Origin: CAWJEL01 sp964647255
Lineage (GTDB): Bacteria; Chloroflexota; Anaerolineae; CG2-30-64-16
Length of the DNA stretch: 35,583 nucleotides
Assembly: GCA_964647255.1 (NCBI GenBank)
Contig: CAZYGI010000040.1
Span: 1 to 35,583 of the forward strand
Direction: 5' to 3'
How positions within the stretch are numbered: the first letter of the stretch is position 1; every line of letters begins with the position of its first letter. Below, one piece after another: positions 7,014 to 15,104 of this stretch. Below the pieces are notes generated by a model. It worked only from the letters and a program-made list of their open reading frames with translations. It searched no databases and was not told the DNA's origin. The position numbers and the translations under genes were made by a program.

Positions 7014-9254
7014 CTACACCTGCTTCAGATACAGCGTCCGGCTGTAGCCGACGCCGCCGTACGCATCGCCGGGAATGCCGACCGTCATCAACTCGAAACC
7101 GGTGGCGCGGTGGACTTCAGCGCCGTGCCGGTCGCTGACCGCATAGGTCGCGGCAGGATCGAGTCCGCGCAGCGGCGCGGGCGGACGAACCCAGCCCAAC
7201 TGATGGTCCAGCACCGCCACCGAGTAAACCGCCTCGGTCCTGTCCGCGGCCGCGTATTCGATCACCGACGCGCCCCATTCTTCGACCCGCTGCAGCCGGT
7301 AGAGATGGCCGCTTTGCACCACATGCCGGAAGCGCTTGTAGAAGGCGATATAGCCGGCGTACTCGGCCAGCTCGGCCTCGTCCAACTCGTTCAGATTCGA
7401 GCCGATGCCCAACCCGCCGCGCATCGCCACATCGAAGCGCAGGCTCAGCGGGCTGATCCGGCCGGTCTGGTGGTTGCGCGCATGGGTCACCCAGGCCTCC
7501 ATGGCGCGTGCAGGATAGGCCAGGCTGTAGCCTTCCTGGATGCGGATGCGATCCACCGCGTCGGTGTTGTCGCTGGTCCACACCTGGTCGGTGCGGGCCA
7601 GGATACCCAGGTCCACCCGGCCGCCGCCGCTGGCGCAGCTTTCGATCTGCAGGTGCGGGAATTCCCGGCGCAGGCGGTCCATGACGTCATAGACGCCGGC
7701 CGTATGGACGCGCCAGATGGCCCGGCCGGCGGCCGAGCCCGGCTCGGTGGCATAGCGGTTCATGTCCCACTTGATGAAATCAATGGCATGGCCCCGGAGC
7801 AGCTTTTCCAGGGCCGCGTAGATGTGCTCCACCACATCGGGACGCCCGAAATCCAGGATCAACTGGTGACGGGATTCAGTGCGCGGGCGGCCAGGGAAGT
7901 GCAGCACCCAGTCGGGATGGCTGCGGTACAAATCTGAGTCGGGGTTGACCATCTCCGGTTCGACCCACAGCCCGAAGTGCATGCCCAGCCGGTGCACCTC
8001 AGCGATCAGCGGCTCCAGCCCGGCCGGGAAGACGTCGGGGCTGACGGTCCAGTCGCCCAGCCCGGCGTGATCGTCGCGACGGCCGCCGAACCAGCCATCA
8101 TCCACGCAGAACAGCTCGACGCCCATCGCCGCGGCTTTGCGCGCCAGCGCGACCTGCCCATCGTGGTTGAGGTTGAAGTAGGTCGCCTCCCAACTGTTGT
8201 ACAACACGGGGCGCACGGCCGGGCCGTTGACAGGGGCGGGCAACACCCGCTCCAGCGCGAAGGCGTGCAGCCGCCGGCTGGCGCCGCCCCACCCCTCCGG
8301 GCTGACGCCGATGACGACCGCCGGCGTGACGTGCCGCGCACCGGGCGCCAGCGTCAGGCCGAAATCCGCGGGGTTGTAGCCGGCGTGGGCGCGCACGTCG
8401 AGCGAGAAAAGCTGCTCGAAGGCGATGCGCCACGCGCCGCTGTACGCCAGCGCGCCAAAGTACACGTCGCCGGTCTCCTCCCACGCCTGGCCGGGGCGGT
8501 TCAGCATGAAGAAAGGATTGGCCTGGTGCCCGGTCTGCACGGTGCGCTGTTCGAGGTTCCGCACGCCCATCGGCAGACGCTCGCGGGCGGCCATGAACTC
8601 CCGTGCCCACCAACCGGAGACAGAAGTTAGCTCGACCGTCCCATTGGGGAAGTGCAACGTGGCGAAGGCCAGCGCTTCGATGTCCAACGGCTCCGCACCG
8701 GTGTTGACGACTTCACACCAGCGCTCGATGATGTCGTATTCCGGGGTCAGCCGGTAGCACAAGGTCACTTCGAACGGCTGGACCGGGTCAACCAGGCGCA
8801 CGCGCAACATCTCGCGCGGGCCGGTGTTGCGCACGGGCTGGCCGTGGCTGGGGGCAAGGCCGGGTTGGGCACCGTGTCCTGAGCCCGTCGAAGGATCTGG
8901 CACGATCTCGTGGCCGGCATAGCGCAGCCGCACGTCGCGCACGGGCAGGTGCGGCGCATCGTCAGGAGCCATCCGGCCGGGCAGCGACGGGAAGTTGACC
9001 TTGAGGGAGACCTCCTGCACTGCGTTATCGCCGGGCGTGCTGAGCTCGTAGCGGCGGACCACCGGCGCCTGGTCAGGGTGATTGAATGACTCGAAGCCGG
9101 GCCCGCTCAGGTGCGCCGCATCGGGGGCCCCGGCGGGGCGCGCGCCCCACGCCAGGTGCAAAAGCCGGCCCTCGGGATCAACCCGGAAGGCGTAGAAGCT
9201 GGCGCCGAGCACCAGGTTGAAGGTTTTGGTTGTCGGGTCAAAAGCGATCATCAT
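7014..9254 (-). CDS. Alpha-galactosidase, glycoside hydrolase family 36
   Basis: A 746-residue retaining alpha-galactosidase of GH36 that removes terminal alpha-1,6-galactose from melibiose or raffinose-type sugars. There is an N-terminal beta-sandwich domain, then a TIM barrel with NSWEATYF (353-360), VDDGWFGGRRDD (384-395) and the nucleophile motif KWDMNR (Asp497). SCASGGGRVD (539-548) is followed by the acid/base region WTSDNTD (Asp562). No signal peptide is seen, so it is intracellular. Residues 120-127 (DPSTGSGH) are encoded by a dispersed-type repeat at 8876-8896 and lie in a poorly conserved loop. The start is ATG at 9252-9254 or the adjacent ATG at 9249-9251, which is better spaced from GGAG. 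It lies 67 bases after the GH4 gene and one base before galT. Confidence 0.95.
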   Translation of the reverse strand: MMIAFDPTTKTFNLVLGASFYAFRVDPEGRLLHLAWGARPAGAPDAAHLSGPGFESFNHPDQAPVVRRYELSTPGDNAVQEVSLKVNFPSLPGRMAPDDAPHLPVRDVRLRYAGHEIVPDPSTGSGHGAQPGLAPSHGQPVRNTGPREMLRVRLVDPVQPFEVTLCYRLTPEYDIIERWCEVVNTGAEPLDIEALAFATLHFPNGTVELTSVSGWWAREFMAARERLPMGVRNLEQRTVQTGHQANPFFMLNRPGQAWEETGDVYFGALAYSGAWRIAFEQLFSLDVRAHAGYNPADFGLTLAPGARHVTPAVVIGVSPEGWGGASRRLHAFALERVLPAPVNGPAVRPVLYNSWEATYFNLNHDGQVALARKAAAMGVELFCVDDGWFGGRRDDHAGLGDWTVSPDVFPAGLEPLIAEVHRLGMHFGLWVEPEMVNPDSDLYRSHPDWVLHFPGRPRTESRHQLILDFGRPDVVEHIYAALEKLLRGHAIDFIKWDMNRYATEPGSAAGRAIWRVHTAGVYDVMDRLRREFPHLQIESCASGGGRVDLGILARTDQVWTSDNTDAVDRIRIQEGYSLAYPARAMEAWVTHARNHQTGRISPLSLRFDVAMRGGLGIGSNLNELDEAELAEYAGYIAFYKRFRHVVQSGHLYRLQRVEEWGASVIEYAAADRTEAVYSVAVLDHQLGWVRPPAPLRGLDPAATYAVSDRHGAEVHRATGFELMTVGIPGDAYGGVGYSRTLYLKQV
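8876..8896. repeat. Short palindromic repeat inside the GH36 coding sequence
   Basis: The segment gtcctgagcccgtcgaagga matches the widespread bacterial repeat of the type CCTTCGACNGGCTCAGGAC, known for leaving telltale peptides in genes. Here it is read as DPSTGSGH, and another frame of the minus strand reads ILRRAQD, both familiar marks of this repeat. It is in frame and does not break the gene. Recognition is from memory; no genome copies can be counted here. Confidence 0.6.
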
Positions 9255-9321
9255 TCACTCCTGCACCTCAGCCTGGCCACGCGAGGGCGTTTTTTGACTT
9301 CAATCCCGCTGAATGAGCCGG

Positions 9322-10707
9322 TCAGTGATACGCCGGCAACCAGTCGCCGTGGGCTTCGATCAGGTCGTCCACCAGCGCGGTGATTTGATCGGGATCGAGC
9401 TCGGCGGCGGTGTGCGGATCAAGCATGGCGGCGTGGTAGATGTGCTCGCGCTTGCCGGTCAGCGCAGCCTCCACGGTCAACGCCTGGACGTTGATGTTCG
9501 TCTGCATCAGGGCCGCTAACTGCGGCGGCAGCGCGCCGATGTGGGTCGGCTGGATGCCCTGCCGGTCCACCAGGCACGGCACCTCGATGCAGCAGCCCTG
9601 CGGCAGATTGTCAATCAGGCCGCGGTTGGCGACGTTGCCGTAAATGACCGCCGGCCGGCCGGTTTCCATCGCGTAGATGATCTGCGAGCCGTACTCGACG
9701 CTCCGCTTGATCTGCAACAGATGGTTGAGCAGGCGATCGGTGTCGCGCTCGCTGCCGTCTGTGCGGATTTCCTCGTCCTGGTCGCCCGGTTTCACGACGC
9801 GGAAGCGCACATTTTCGTCCTCGAAGACATGGCGCAGGGCCTCCCAGCCGGCCAGTTGGAACTCGCAGCGGGTGATGTACTCGTCCAGCGGGATGTTGAA
9901 CGCCTCGATCAGGTCGGGCCGATCACGTTTGATGAACCACGGCACGTACTCGCTGAGGTGCTCGCTCGATTCGGTCACGAAGTAGCCGAATTTCTCCAGG
10001 AGCTTGTACCGCACGCGATTGGTCGGGGGCATGCGCCCTTCCCGCATGACCTGGCGGATGGCCGGGTACAAATCCTGGCCGTTGCGCTCAAATTTCAGGT
10101 AGAAGGCCATGTGGTTGATGCCCGCCACCAGATAGTTGATCTCCTCGACCGGCACGCCGATGTCGGCCGCCAGCTCGCCCGCGGTATGCGGCACGCTGTG
10201 GCACAGCCCCACCGACCGGATGCCGCTCCCCCGGTTCAGGGCCCACATGTTCATCGCCATCGGATTAACGTACTGCAGCAAGGTCGCGTCCGGGCAAAGC
10301 TCCTCCATATCGCGGGCCGTGTCGAGCAGCACCGGGATGGTGCGCAGCGCACGCATGATGCCGCCGATGCCCAGTGTGTCGGCGATGGTCTGGCGCAGGC
10401 CATACTTTTTTGGAATTTCGAAATCAACCACGGTGCTGGGGCGATAGCCGCCGATCTGAAACATGGCAATGGCGTAATCTGCGCCGGCCAGCGACTGCCG
10501 CCGATCCAGGGTGGCCTCGATGGTCGGGTGAACGCCCAGCGCCTCCGCGATCTTGCGGGCGACGATCTCGGACGTGCGCAGCCGCTCCGGGTCAACGTCG
10601 TGAAGGCTGATCGTCGAGCCGGCAAGCTCGGGATAGCTGAGGATGTCGCCCAGCAGGTTTTTGGCAAAGACGGTGCTGCCGGCGCCGATGAAGGTGATCT
10701 TGGGCAT
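9322..10707 (-). CDS. melA: NAD+/metal-dependent alpha-galactosidase, glycoside hydrolase family 4 (MelA-like)
   Basis: A 461-residue GH4 enzyme. GH4 glycosidases cleave by transient oxidation at C3 using NAD+ and a divalent metal, unlike ordinary hydrolases. The Rossmann nucleotide motif is FIGAGSTVFAKN (6-17). NPMAMNMWAL (148-157), Cys169-His170 in GLCHSVPHTAGE and His199 in AGINHMAFY are the substrate and metal-binding positions typical of MelA. Length fits MelA. The ATG at 10705-10707 has AAGGAG about 13 bases upstream. It lies first in the catabolic part of the cluster, 348 bases after the sugar-binding lipoprotein gene, and is followed by the unrelated GH36 alpha-galactosidase. Alpha-glucosidase or alpha-glucuronidase GH4 members are alternatives, but context and the CHS motif favour alpha-galactosidase. 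Confidence 0.92.
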   Translation of the reverse strand: MPKITFIGAGSTVFAKNLLGDILSYPELAGSTISLHDVDPERLRTSEIVARKIAEALGVHPTIEATLDRRQSLAGADYAIAMFQIGGYRPSTVVDFEIPKKYGLRQTIADTLGIGGIMRALRTIPVLLDTARDMEELCPDATLLQYVNPMAMNMWALNRGSGIRSVGLCHSVPHTAGELAADIGVPVEEINYLVAGINHMAFYLKFERNGQDLYPAIRQVMREGRMPPTNRVRYKLLEKFGYFVTESSEHLSEYVPWFIKRDRPDLIEAFNIPLDEYITRCEFQLAGWEALRHVFEDENVRFRVVKPGDQDEEIRTDGSERDTDRLLNHLLQIKRSVEYGSQIIYAMETGRPAVIYGNVANRGLIDNLPQGCCIEVPCLVDRQGIQPTHIGALPPQLAALMQTNINVQALTVEAALTGKREHIYHAAMLDPHTAAELDPDQITALVDDLIEAHGDWLPAYH

Positions 10708-10992
10708 ATGATTTCGAAAGCTCCTTGCGGGTGTTTTTTGTGGAAGTAAAGAGTAATGAATTATGAAATTTGAGCGTCACGACGCGTTGGCCGTTGCACC
10801 TGTCTTGATTGAAAAGCCAAAGGGCGGGGGATAGCACCGCGGCAGGTTGCTGAAAGGGCTGAGCTGCCTGATCCTCCGTTTGCGGGAGAAGGTTCTGGCG
10901 CAGGGATGCAGCCGCAAAGCGTAGCTGTCAGCCGCACCAGGATGATCGCGGCGCAGACGGGGGTGCTGAACATTGCAGGCATCACCCCGGGG

Positions 10993-11037
10993 GCTGAATT
11001 ATTCGCCGCCTCAGCCAGAGGCGGCGAATAATTCAGC
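10993..11037. repeat. Perfect 20-bp stem, 5-base loop, between the binding-protein gene and melA
   Basis: Arms 10993-11012 and 11018-11037 are exactly complementary over 20 bp around the loop agcca. The stem starts 18 bases past the stop of the substrate-binding lipoprotein gene. No U-tract follows on the minus strand. It may protect the upstream mRNA and lower expression of the downstream genes, or be a palindromic repeat element; perfect identity of the arms favours a recent or selected structure. The rest of the 348-base gap (10708-11055) shows no gene, and I see no convincing promoter in it. Confidence 0.75.
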
Positions 11038-11055
11038 AAGTCCCCAAAGCCGCGC

Positions 11056-12483
11056 TTACTTGAAGAGCGCGTTCACTTGTTCGTTGGCGGCCGGCAGCAC
11101 GTCCGCGGCCTTGGCCTGGCCCAGCATGATGCTTTCCATGGTGGGCTTCATGATGGCCGAGATCTCGGATGCGTGATCCGTGACCGGGAAGAGGAAGGTG
11201 CCGTCTTTCTCCAAGGCCTGCTGGGTGAAGGCCGATACGTCCAGGTTCTTCGCAGACTTGTAGGCGGCCACCGCTTTTTCGACGCCGGACTGCTGCGCCG
11301 GGAAGACGACGCCGGCATCACCGACCGTGTTTGCACAATCGGCCGAAGCCAGGTACTTGACCCACTGCCAGGCCTCTTCGGGATGCTTGCTGCCGACCCA
11401 GATCGAGTCCGCCAGGCCGTTGAACATGCTCTTGCGGCCTTCCGGGCCCTTGGGCAGGCGGGCGAAACCGAAGGGGAAGGTGGCGTTCTTGGCGAAGTCG
11501 CCGATCATCCACGAGCCGTTGGCATGCAACGCGCCCTTGCCGGCCTCAAAGGCAGCCGCGCCACCCAGGCTGGTGACGAGTTCCTGCGGCATGTACTTGC
11601 CGGCGGCCATCTGGTCCGCGATCCACTGGATGGTCTTGATGAAGCGCGGATCATCGTAGTGGTAGGCGGTGGCGTAAAGGTTGTCAATATGGCGCCAGCC
11701 GGTGGTGTCGGCCAGCCAGCTCCACTCGGTCTGGCCGTAGCCTTCGCCCGCGCCGTTAATGATCATGCCGTACTGCGCAACCTTGGTTTTGTCGAAGGCC
11801 GGGTCCAGGGCGTTCTTGCCGTTCGCATCCAGCGTCAGTTTGGCGATGATCTGGCCAAAGCTGCCGCCATCATCCGAGTTCCAGGTGGTGTTGTTGAGGT
11901 CATCCACGGTCACGCCGGCCTTGTCCAGCATGTCCTTGTTGTACACGATGGCGATGGTGTCCCAGTCCTTCGGCAGGCCGAAGCGCTTGCCATCGCGCGC
12001 CCACAGATCGGCCAGGCCGCTCAGGTAGACGCTCAGGTCCACCTTGTCCTTATCAACGTACGGCTGGATGTCAATCAACTGGTTCTTGGCGGCAAACTCA
12101 GGATACTTGGCCAGGTGATCGGTGAAGACATCAGGCGCGGTGCCGGCGATCATGCCGTTCTGGACGCCGCTCCAGTAGTCGTCCCAACCCTTCTGGGTGA
12201 TGGTGATCTTGATGTTGGGGTTCTTTGCCATGAAGGTGTCGGCGCACTTCTGGTAGGCCGGGAGCTGGTTGGCGTCCCAGAGCCAGTACTCGATGGGCAC
12301 TGCGGCGCCACTGGCGGCCGGAGCCGCGGGGGCCTGGGTCGGGGCCGCGGCCTTCGGGGCCTCGGTCGGCGCGGCTGCGGCGGGTGCTTGGGCCGGGGCC
12401 GGCTGCGCGCCGCCACCGCAGGCGACGAGCAACATGCTAATCACGGTCAACAGGCTGACAACGAGCAAAAGACGACGGTTCAT
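11056..12483 (-). CDS. Sugar ABC transporter substrate-binding lipoprotein
   Basis: A 475-residue extracellular solute-binding protein, family 1 type. The signal peptide ends in a lipobox (LLVAC, Cys at about 22), so it is anchored to the outer face of the membrane. A linker of Ala/Pro/Thr repeats (about 27-60) follows, as is common in Chloroflexota lipoproteins. The mature domain has the usual features: MAKNPNIKITI, MIAGTAPDVF, FGLPKDWDTIAIVYNKDML and a C-terminal MKPTMESIMLGQAK. Two permease genes lie just upstream and two alpha-galactosidase genes downstream, so the ligand is probably an alpha-galactoside such as melibiose or raffinose. An excellent ribosome site (AGGAGGAAAGG) precedes the ATG at 12483. 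A 208-base gap before it may hold its own promoter. Confidence 0.93.
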   Translation of the reverse strand: MNRRLLLVVSLLTVISMLLVACGGGAQPAPAQAPAAAAPTEAPKAAAPTQAPAAPAASGAAVPIEYWLWDANQLPAYQKCADTFMAKNPNIKITITQKGWDDYWSGVQNGMIAGTAPDVFTDHLAKYPEFAAKNQLIDIQPYVDKDKVDLSVYLSGLADLWARDGKRFGLPKDWDTIAIVYNKDMLDKAGVTVDDLNNTTWNSDDGGSFGQIIAKLTLDANGKNALDPAFDKTKVAQYGMIINGAGEGYGQTEWSWLADTTGWRHIDNLYATAYHYDDPRFIKTIQWIADQMAAGKYMPQELVTSLGGAAAFEAGKGALHANGSWMIGDFAKNATFPFGFARLPKGPEGRKSMFNGLADSIWVGSKHPEEAWQWVKYLASADCANTVGDAGVVFPAQQSGVEKAVAAYKSAKNLDVSAFTQQALEKDGTFLFPVTDHASEISAIMKPTMESIMLGQAKAADVLPAANEQVNALFK

Positions 12484-12543
12484 AGGTTCCTTTCCTCCTG
12501 AAGTTGAATGGCTGGTCCATGCGGGCCTGCTTCACTGAGTTGC

Positions 12544-12555
12544 CTCGGATCCGAG
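12544..12555. promoter_or_regulatory. Perfect 12-bp palindrome upstream of the binding-protein gene
   Basis: The sequence ctcggatccgag is a perfect palindrome about 60 bases before the lipoprotein start, in a 208-base non-coding stretch. It could be a dimeric-regulator site. No confident -35/-10 pair was found beside it, and a 12-bp palindrome can occur by chance, so this is weak. Confidence 0.25.
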
Positions 12556-12691
12556 AAATCCACTACAAGTCAGATCATTGACACCTCCGTCTGGTTGTTT
12601 CGGCCGTACCGCCGCGCAGCGATGCATGACATCTTTTGGACTGGCAAGGGTGTGCGATCCAGTTCCCCGTCAGCGCCCCCGGCGCATCCGA

Positions 12692-13603
12692 TCACTTGAA
12701 GCCGGTAAACTGGATTGAGTCCAGGATCTTCCGGCCCGCGACAAGGAAGAGGATGAAGGTCGGGATGATCGCCAACGTGGTGCCGGCCATCAGCCCGGTC
12801 CAGTCGGGCGCGCCTTGCGGCGTCTGTGACCGGAAGATGCCCAACGCGACCGTCAATACGCGGACGTTCTCCTTGCTGCCGATGATCAGGGGCCACATGT
12901 AGTTGTTCCACGAGCTGATGAAGGTGATAACCGCCAGCGTTGTGATCGCCGGGATCGTCATCGGCAGCACAATTCGGAAGAACACCGTCGGAATACCGGC
13001 GCCATCAATCAGCGCCGCTTCCTCCACCTCCCGGTTGATGCCCAGGAAAAACTGCCGTAGGAAGAAGACGGCGAAAGGCGTCATCAGGAAGGTGGGTGCA
13101 ACGATCCCGGCAAAGGTGTTGAGCCCGCCCAGGTTACGCACCAGGATGAAGTTCGGGATCGTCATAACGATCGCCGGCACCATCAGCGCGGCGATGTAAA
13201 CACCGAAGATCTGGTTGCGCAGCGGGAAATGCAGGCGGGCGAACGCATAGGCCGCCATGGCGCAGAAGGTGACCTGCCCGGCCACGATCAGCGCCGAGAC
13301 AATGATCGAGTTGCGCAGGGCCAGGAAGAAGTTGATTGACTGTCCCGTGCCGCCCAGGGCTACGGCGGTGTTGACGTCCAACATCCCTAACACACGCTTG
13401 AAATTGATGATGGTCGCCTGCACCGGCAGCAGCGAGCTGGTGTTCTTGTACACGGCCGTCGGGTAGGTGAACGCGGTGCGCAGCATCCAGTAAAAGGGAA
13501 ACAGCGTCACAAACAGCAGCAGGACGAGCCCGGTCCAGGCCAGGATCCTGCCCCAGGGGATAGGCCGGCGCGGCGTGTGGATAGTTTGAGCGGATGCGGT
13601 CAT
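12692..13603 (-). CDS. Sugar ABC transporter permease (MalG-type)
   Basis: A 303-residue inner-membrane permease with about six helices. The EAA loop that docks the ATPase reads EEAALIDGAGIPTVFFRIVLPMTIPAI (shown by its core EEAALIDGAG), typical of MalG-type subunits of carbohydrate uptake transporters, and the C-terminus GRKILDSIQFTGFK is also family-like. The start ATG at 13601-13603 is chosen because AAAGGAGC lies nine bases upstream; an in-frame extension to 13642 would lack a ribosome site. It follows the MalF-type gene after 71 bases. No ATP-binding subunit gene is present in the window, so the pair probably uses a shared MsmK/MalK-type ATPase encoded elsewhere. Confidence 0.95.
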   Translation of the reverse strand: MTASAQTIHTPRRPIPWGRILAWTGLVLLLFVTLFPFYWMLRTAFTYPTAVYKNTSSLLPVQATIINFKRVLGMLDVNTAVALGGTGQSINFFLALRNSIIVSALIVAGQVTFCAMAAYAFARLHFPLRNQIFGVYIAALMVPAIVMTIPNFILVRNLGGLNTFAGIVAPTFLMTPFAVFFLRQFFLGINREVEEAALIDGAGIPTVFFRIVLPMTIPAITTLAVITFISSWNNYMWPLIIGSKENVRVLTVALGIFRSQTPQGAPDWTGLMAGTTLAIIPTFILFLVAGRKILDSIQFTGFK

Positions 13604-13674
13604 AACGATTGCTCCTTTGTATGTTCCGATACGAGCGCGCACTGGAAGTCGCGGGAAGGCCCTGTCGCCAGCGC

Positions 13675-14601
13675 CTACATGTCGGACTCGCCGGCGCGCA
13701 TCAGGCGCATTTGCACGATGCTGATGAGAATCAGGATCAAGAATAACGCCAGGGAGATGGCCGTTGCATAGCCCATGTTGAAGCGACTAAACGCCTGCTC
13801 GTAGATGTACCAGTTGAGCACCTTGGTCGCGTTCACCGGGCCGCCCTTGGTTGTGATCGCCACCGTGTCGAAGATCTGGAAGGAGCCGATGATGGAAGTG
13901 ACGAGCACGAAGACCAGGACCGGGCGCAGCAGGGGCACCGTGACCCTCCAGAACATCTGTGTCTCCGATGCGCCGTCAATGGAGGCGGCTTCATACACCG
14001 AGCTAGGAATGGACTGAAGGCCGGCGAAAAGCAGCAGTGCGGTGTAGCCGACGTACTGCCAGATGTTGATCATGGCAACGGAAGGCATCGCATACTTCGG
14101 CAGGTTCAGGAACGGGATCGTGCCCACCCCGAGCGAGCGCAGCGCCACATTCACGATGCCGATATTGGGGTCAAGCAGCCATAGCCACAGCAGGCCGACG
14201 ACTACACCCGGCATCAGCCAGGGTAGGATGATCATCGCCCTGATGATGATAGACTTGGTCAAGCGCGACATCATCACGGCGATGACCATCGCCAGGACGG
14301 TCTGAAGCGGAATGTTGAGCAAGACGTAGTAGACGGTGACTTTCAGGGAATTCCAGAAGTTCGGATCCTGCAGGAGCTTGGCATAGTTCGCCAGACCGAC
14401 GGATTTGGACGGCGTCAGCAGATCCCAGTTGGTGAAGCTGATCAACACACCGCGCACAGCCGGTATGGCATAGAAGAGGGTGAAGCCAATCAGGCTGGGC
14501 AGGATGAATAGCAGTCCGATGGCCGCATCGCGCGGCCTCCACCGACGTTTGGGCTCTACCGCCGTTGCAAGTTTCGGGATCGCGGGTGCTTGAACACTCA
14601 T
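13675..14601 (-). CDS. Sugar ABC transporter permease (MalF-type)
   Basis: A 308-residue permease with a cytoplasmic N-terminus (to about 30) and about six helices, starting at GLLFILPSLIGFTLFY. The EAA loop core reads YEAASIDGASETQMFWRVTVP, about 190-210, as in MalF-type carbohydrate permeases. The start ATG at 14599-14601 has GAGAGGAGA upstream; a longer frame to 14739 has no ribosome site and overlaps the preceding receiver gene. It lies 20 bases after that receiver-like gene and 71 bases before the MalG-type gene, so sensor, receiver and transporter are likely co-expressed. The substrate is inferred as an alpha-galactoside from the neighbouring hydrolases. Confidence 0.95.
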   Translation of the reverse strand: MSVQAPAIPKLATAVEPKRRWRPRDAAIGLLFILPSLIGFTLFYAIPAVRGVLISFTNWDLLTPSKSVGLANYAKLLQDPNFWNSLKVTVYYVLLNIPLQTVLAMVIAVMMSRLTKSIIIRAMIILPWLMPGVVVGLLWLWLLDPNIGIVNVALRSLGVGTIPFLNLPKYAMPSVAMINIWQYVGYTALLLFAGLQSIPSSVYEAASIDGASETQMFWRVTVPLLRPVLVFVLVTSIIGSFQIFDTVAITTKGGPVNATKVLNWYIYEQAFSRFNMGYATAISLALFLILILISIVQMRLMRAGESDM

Positions 14602-14621
14602 ACGCTTCTCCTCTCTCTGGG

Positions 14622-14987
14622 CTAACCTTGAAGAACTTGGTGTAGTGTCTTGATCAGAGTGGCGGGCAGAACCGGCTTGACCAGATAAGCCGCTGCGCCC
14701 AGGTTCATGCCCCGCCGGCGCTCGTCCAAGACGCTGCACAGGACGATGCGGGGAGGCGAAGCCAACTGTTGGTCCCGCAGGTTCTCCAACAGGCGCCAGC
14801 CTGCGCCATTGGCCATCGCCGGTTCCAGCACCACAGCCTGGATATTTGCGGTCTCTAAGAGCTGGAGCGCCTCGGCTTCGTCCCGACCTGTAAGCACCCG
14901 AAAGTGCCGGTCGAGTTCGCGCTGATAGAGCTCCCGTGTCACGGGATCCGCTTCAATAAGCAGGATAGCGAACGGTGCATCTGGCAT
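14622..14987 (-). CDS. Stand-alone receiver-like protein with Glu at the phospho-site
   Basis: About 121 residues, a single receiver (CheY-like) fold with no output domain. The pattern is clear: FAILLIEADPVTRELY at the first strand and helix, AVVLEPAMANGAGW at the third strand, IVLCSVLDE at the fourth, and AAYLVKPV with the conserved Lys104 near the end. At the position of the phospho-accepting Asp there is Glu55 (LEP), and the usual acidic pair is reduced to Glu12 and Asp14. Phosphorylation by a kinase is therefore doubtful; Asp-to-Glu can mimic the phosphorylated state in some receivers. It lies directly after the sensor kinase-AraC gene, which lacks a receiver of its own, and 20 bases before the permease gene. 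Start alternatives are ATG 14987 (chosen) or TTG 15032. Confidence 0.8.
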   Translation of the reverse strand: MPDAPFAILLIEADPVTRELYQRELDRHFRVLTGRDEAEALQLLETANIQAVVLEPAMANGAGWRLLENLRDQQLASPPRIVLCSVLDERRRGMNLGAAAYLVKPVLPATLIKTLHQVLQG

Positions 14988-15034
14988 CGGTAGCTCTGAT
15001 GCGCGAAGAATATGTATGGCTAACAAGGACAACT

Positions 15035-15063
15035 TGAGTATATAAAAACTAAGCCTTGTTGTC
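15035..15063 (-). promoter_or_regulatory. Possible promoter for the receiver-transporter genes
   Basis: On the minus strand AAGACA (15058-15063) and TATACT (15035-15040) lie 17 bases apart in the AT-rich 72-base gap between the sensor gene and the receiver gene. Expected start near 15028. This would let the transporter genes be controlled by the AraC-type protein encoded just upstream. Match quality is only moderate. Confidence 0.35.
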
Positions 15064-15104
15064 TTGCATAAAAAGAGAAGGGTTTTGGAGAATTGGGGAC
15101 AGTG

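Noticed and set aside
10761..11039. Small minus-strand frame covering the 20-bp hairpin
   Set aside because: No ribosome site, no domain, and its end merely reads through the palindrome.
11077..12501. Long plus-strand open frame opposite the sugar-binding lipoprotein gene
   Set aside because: The minus-strand frame has a lipobox, a good ribosome site and family motifs; the plus frame has none.
14988..15032. TTG start for the receiver-like gene
   Set aside because: A rare start immediately after the possible -10; the ATG at 14987 begins the receiver fold neatly. Kept as an alternative.
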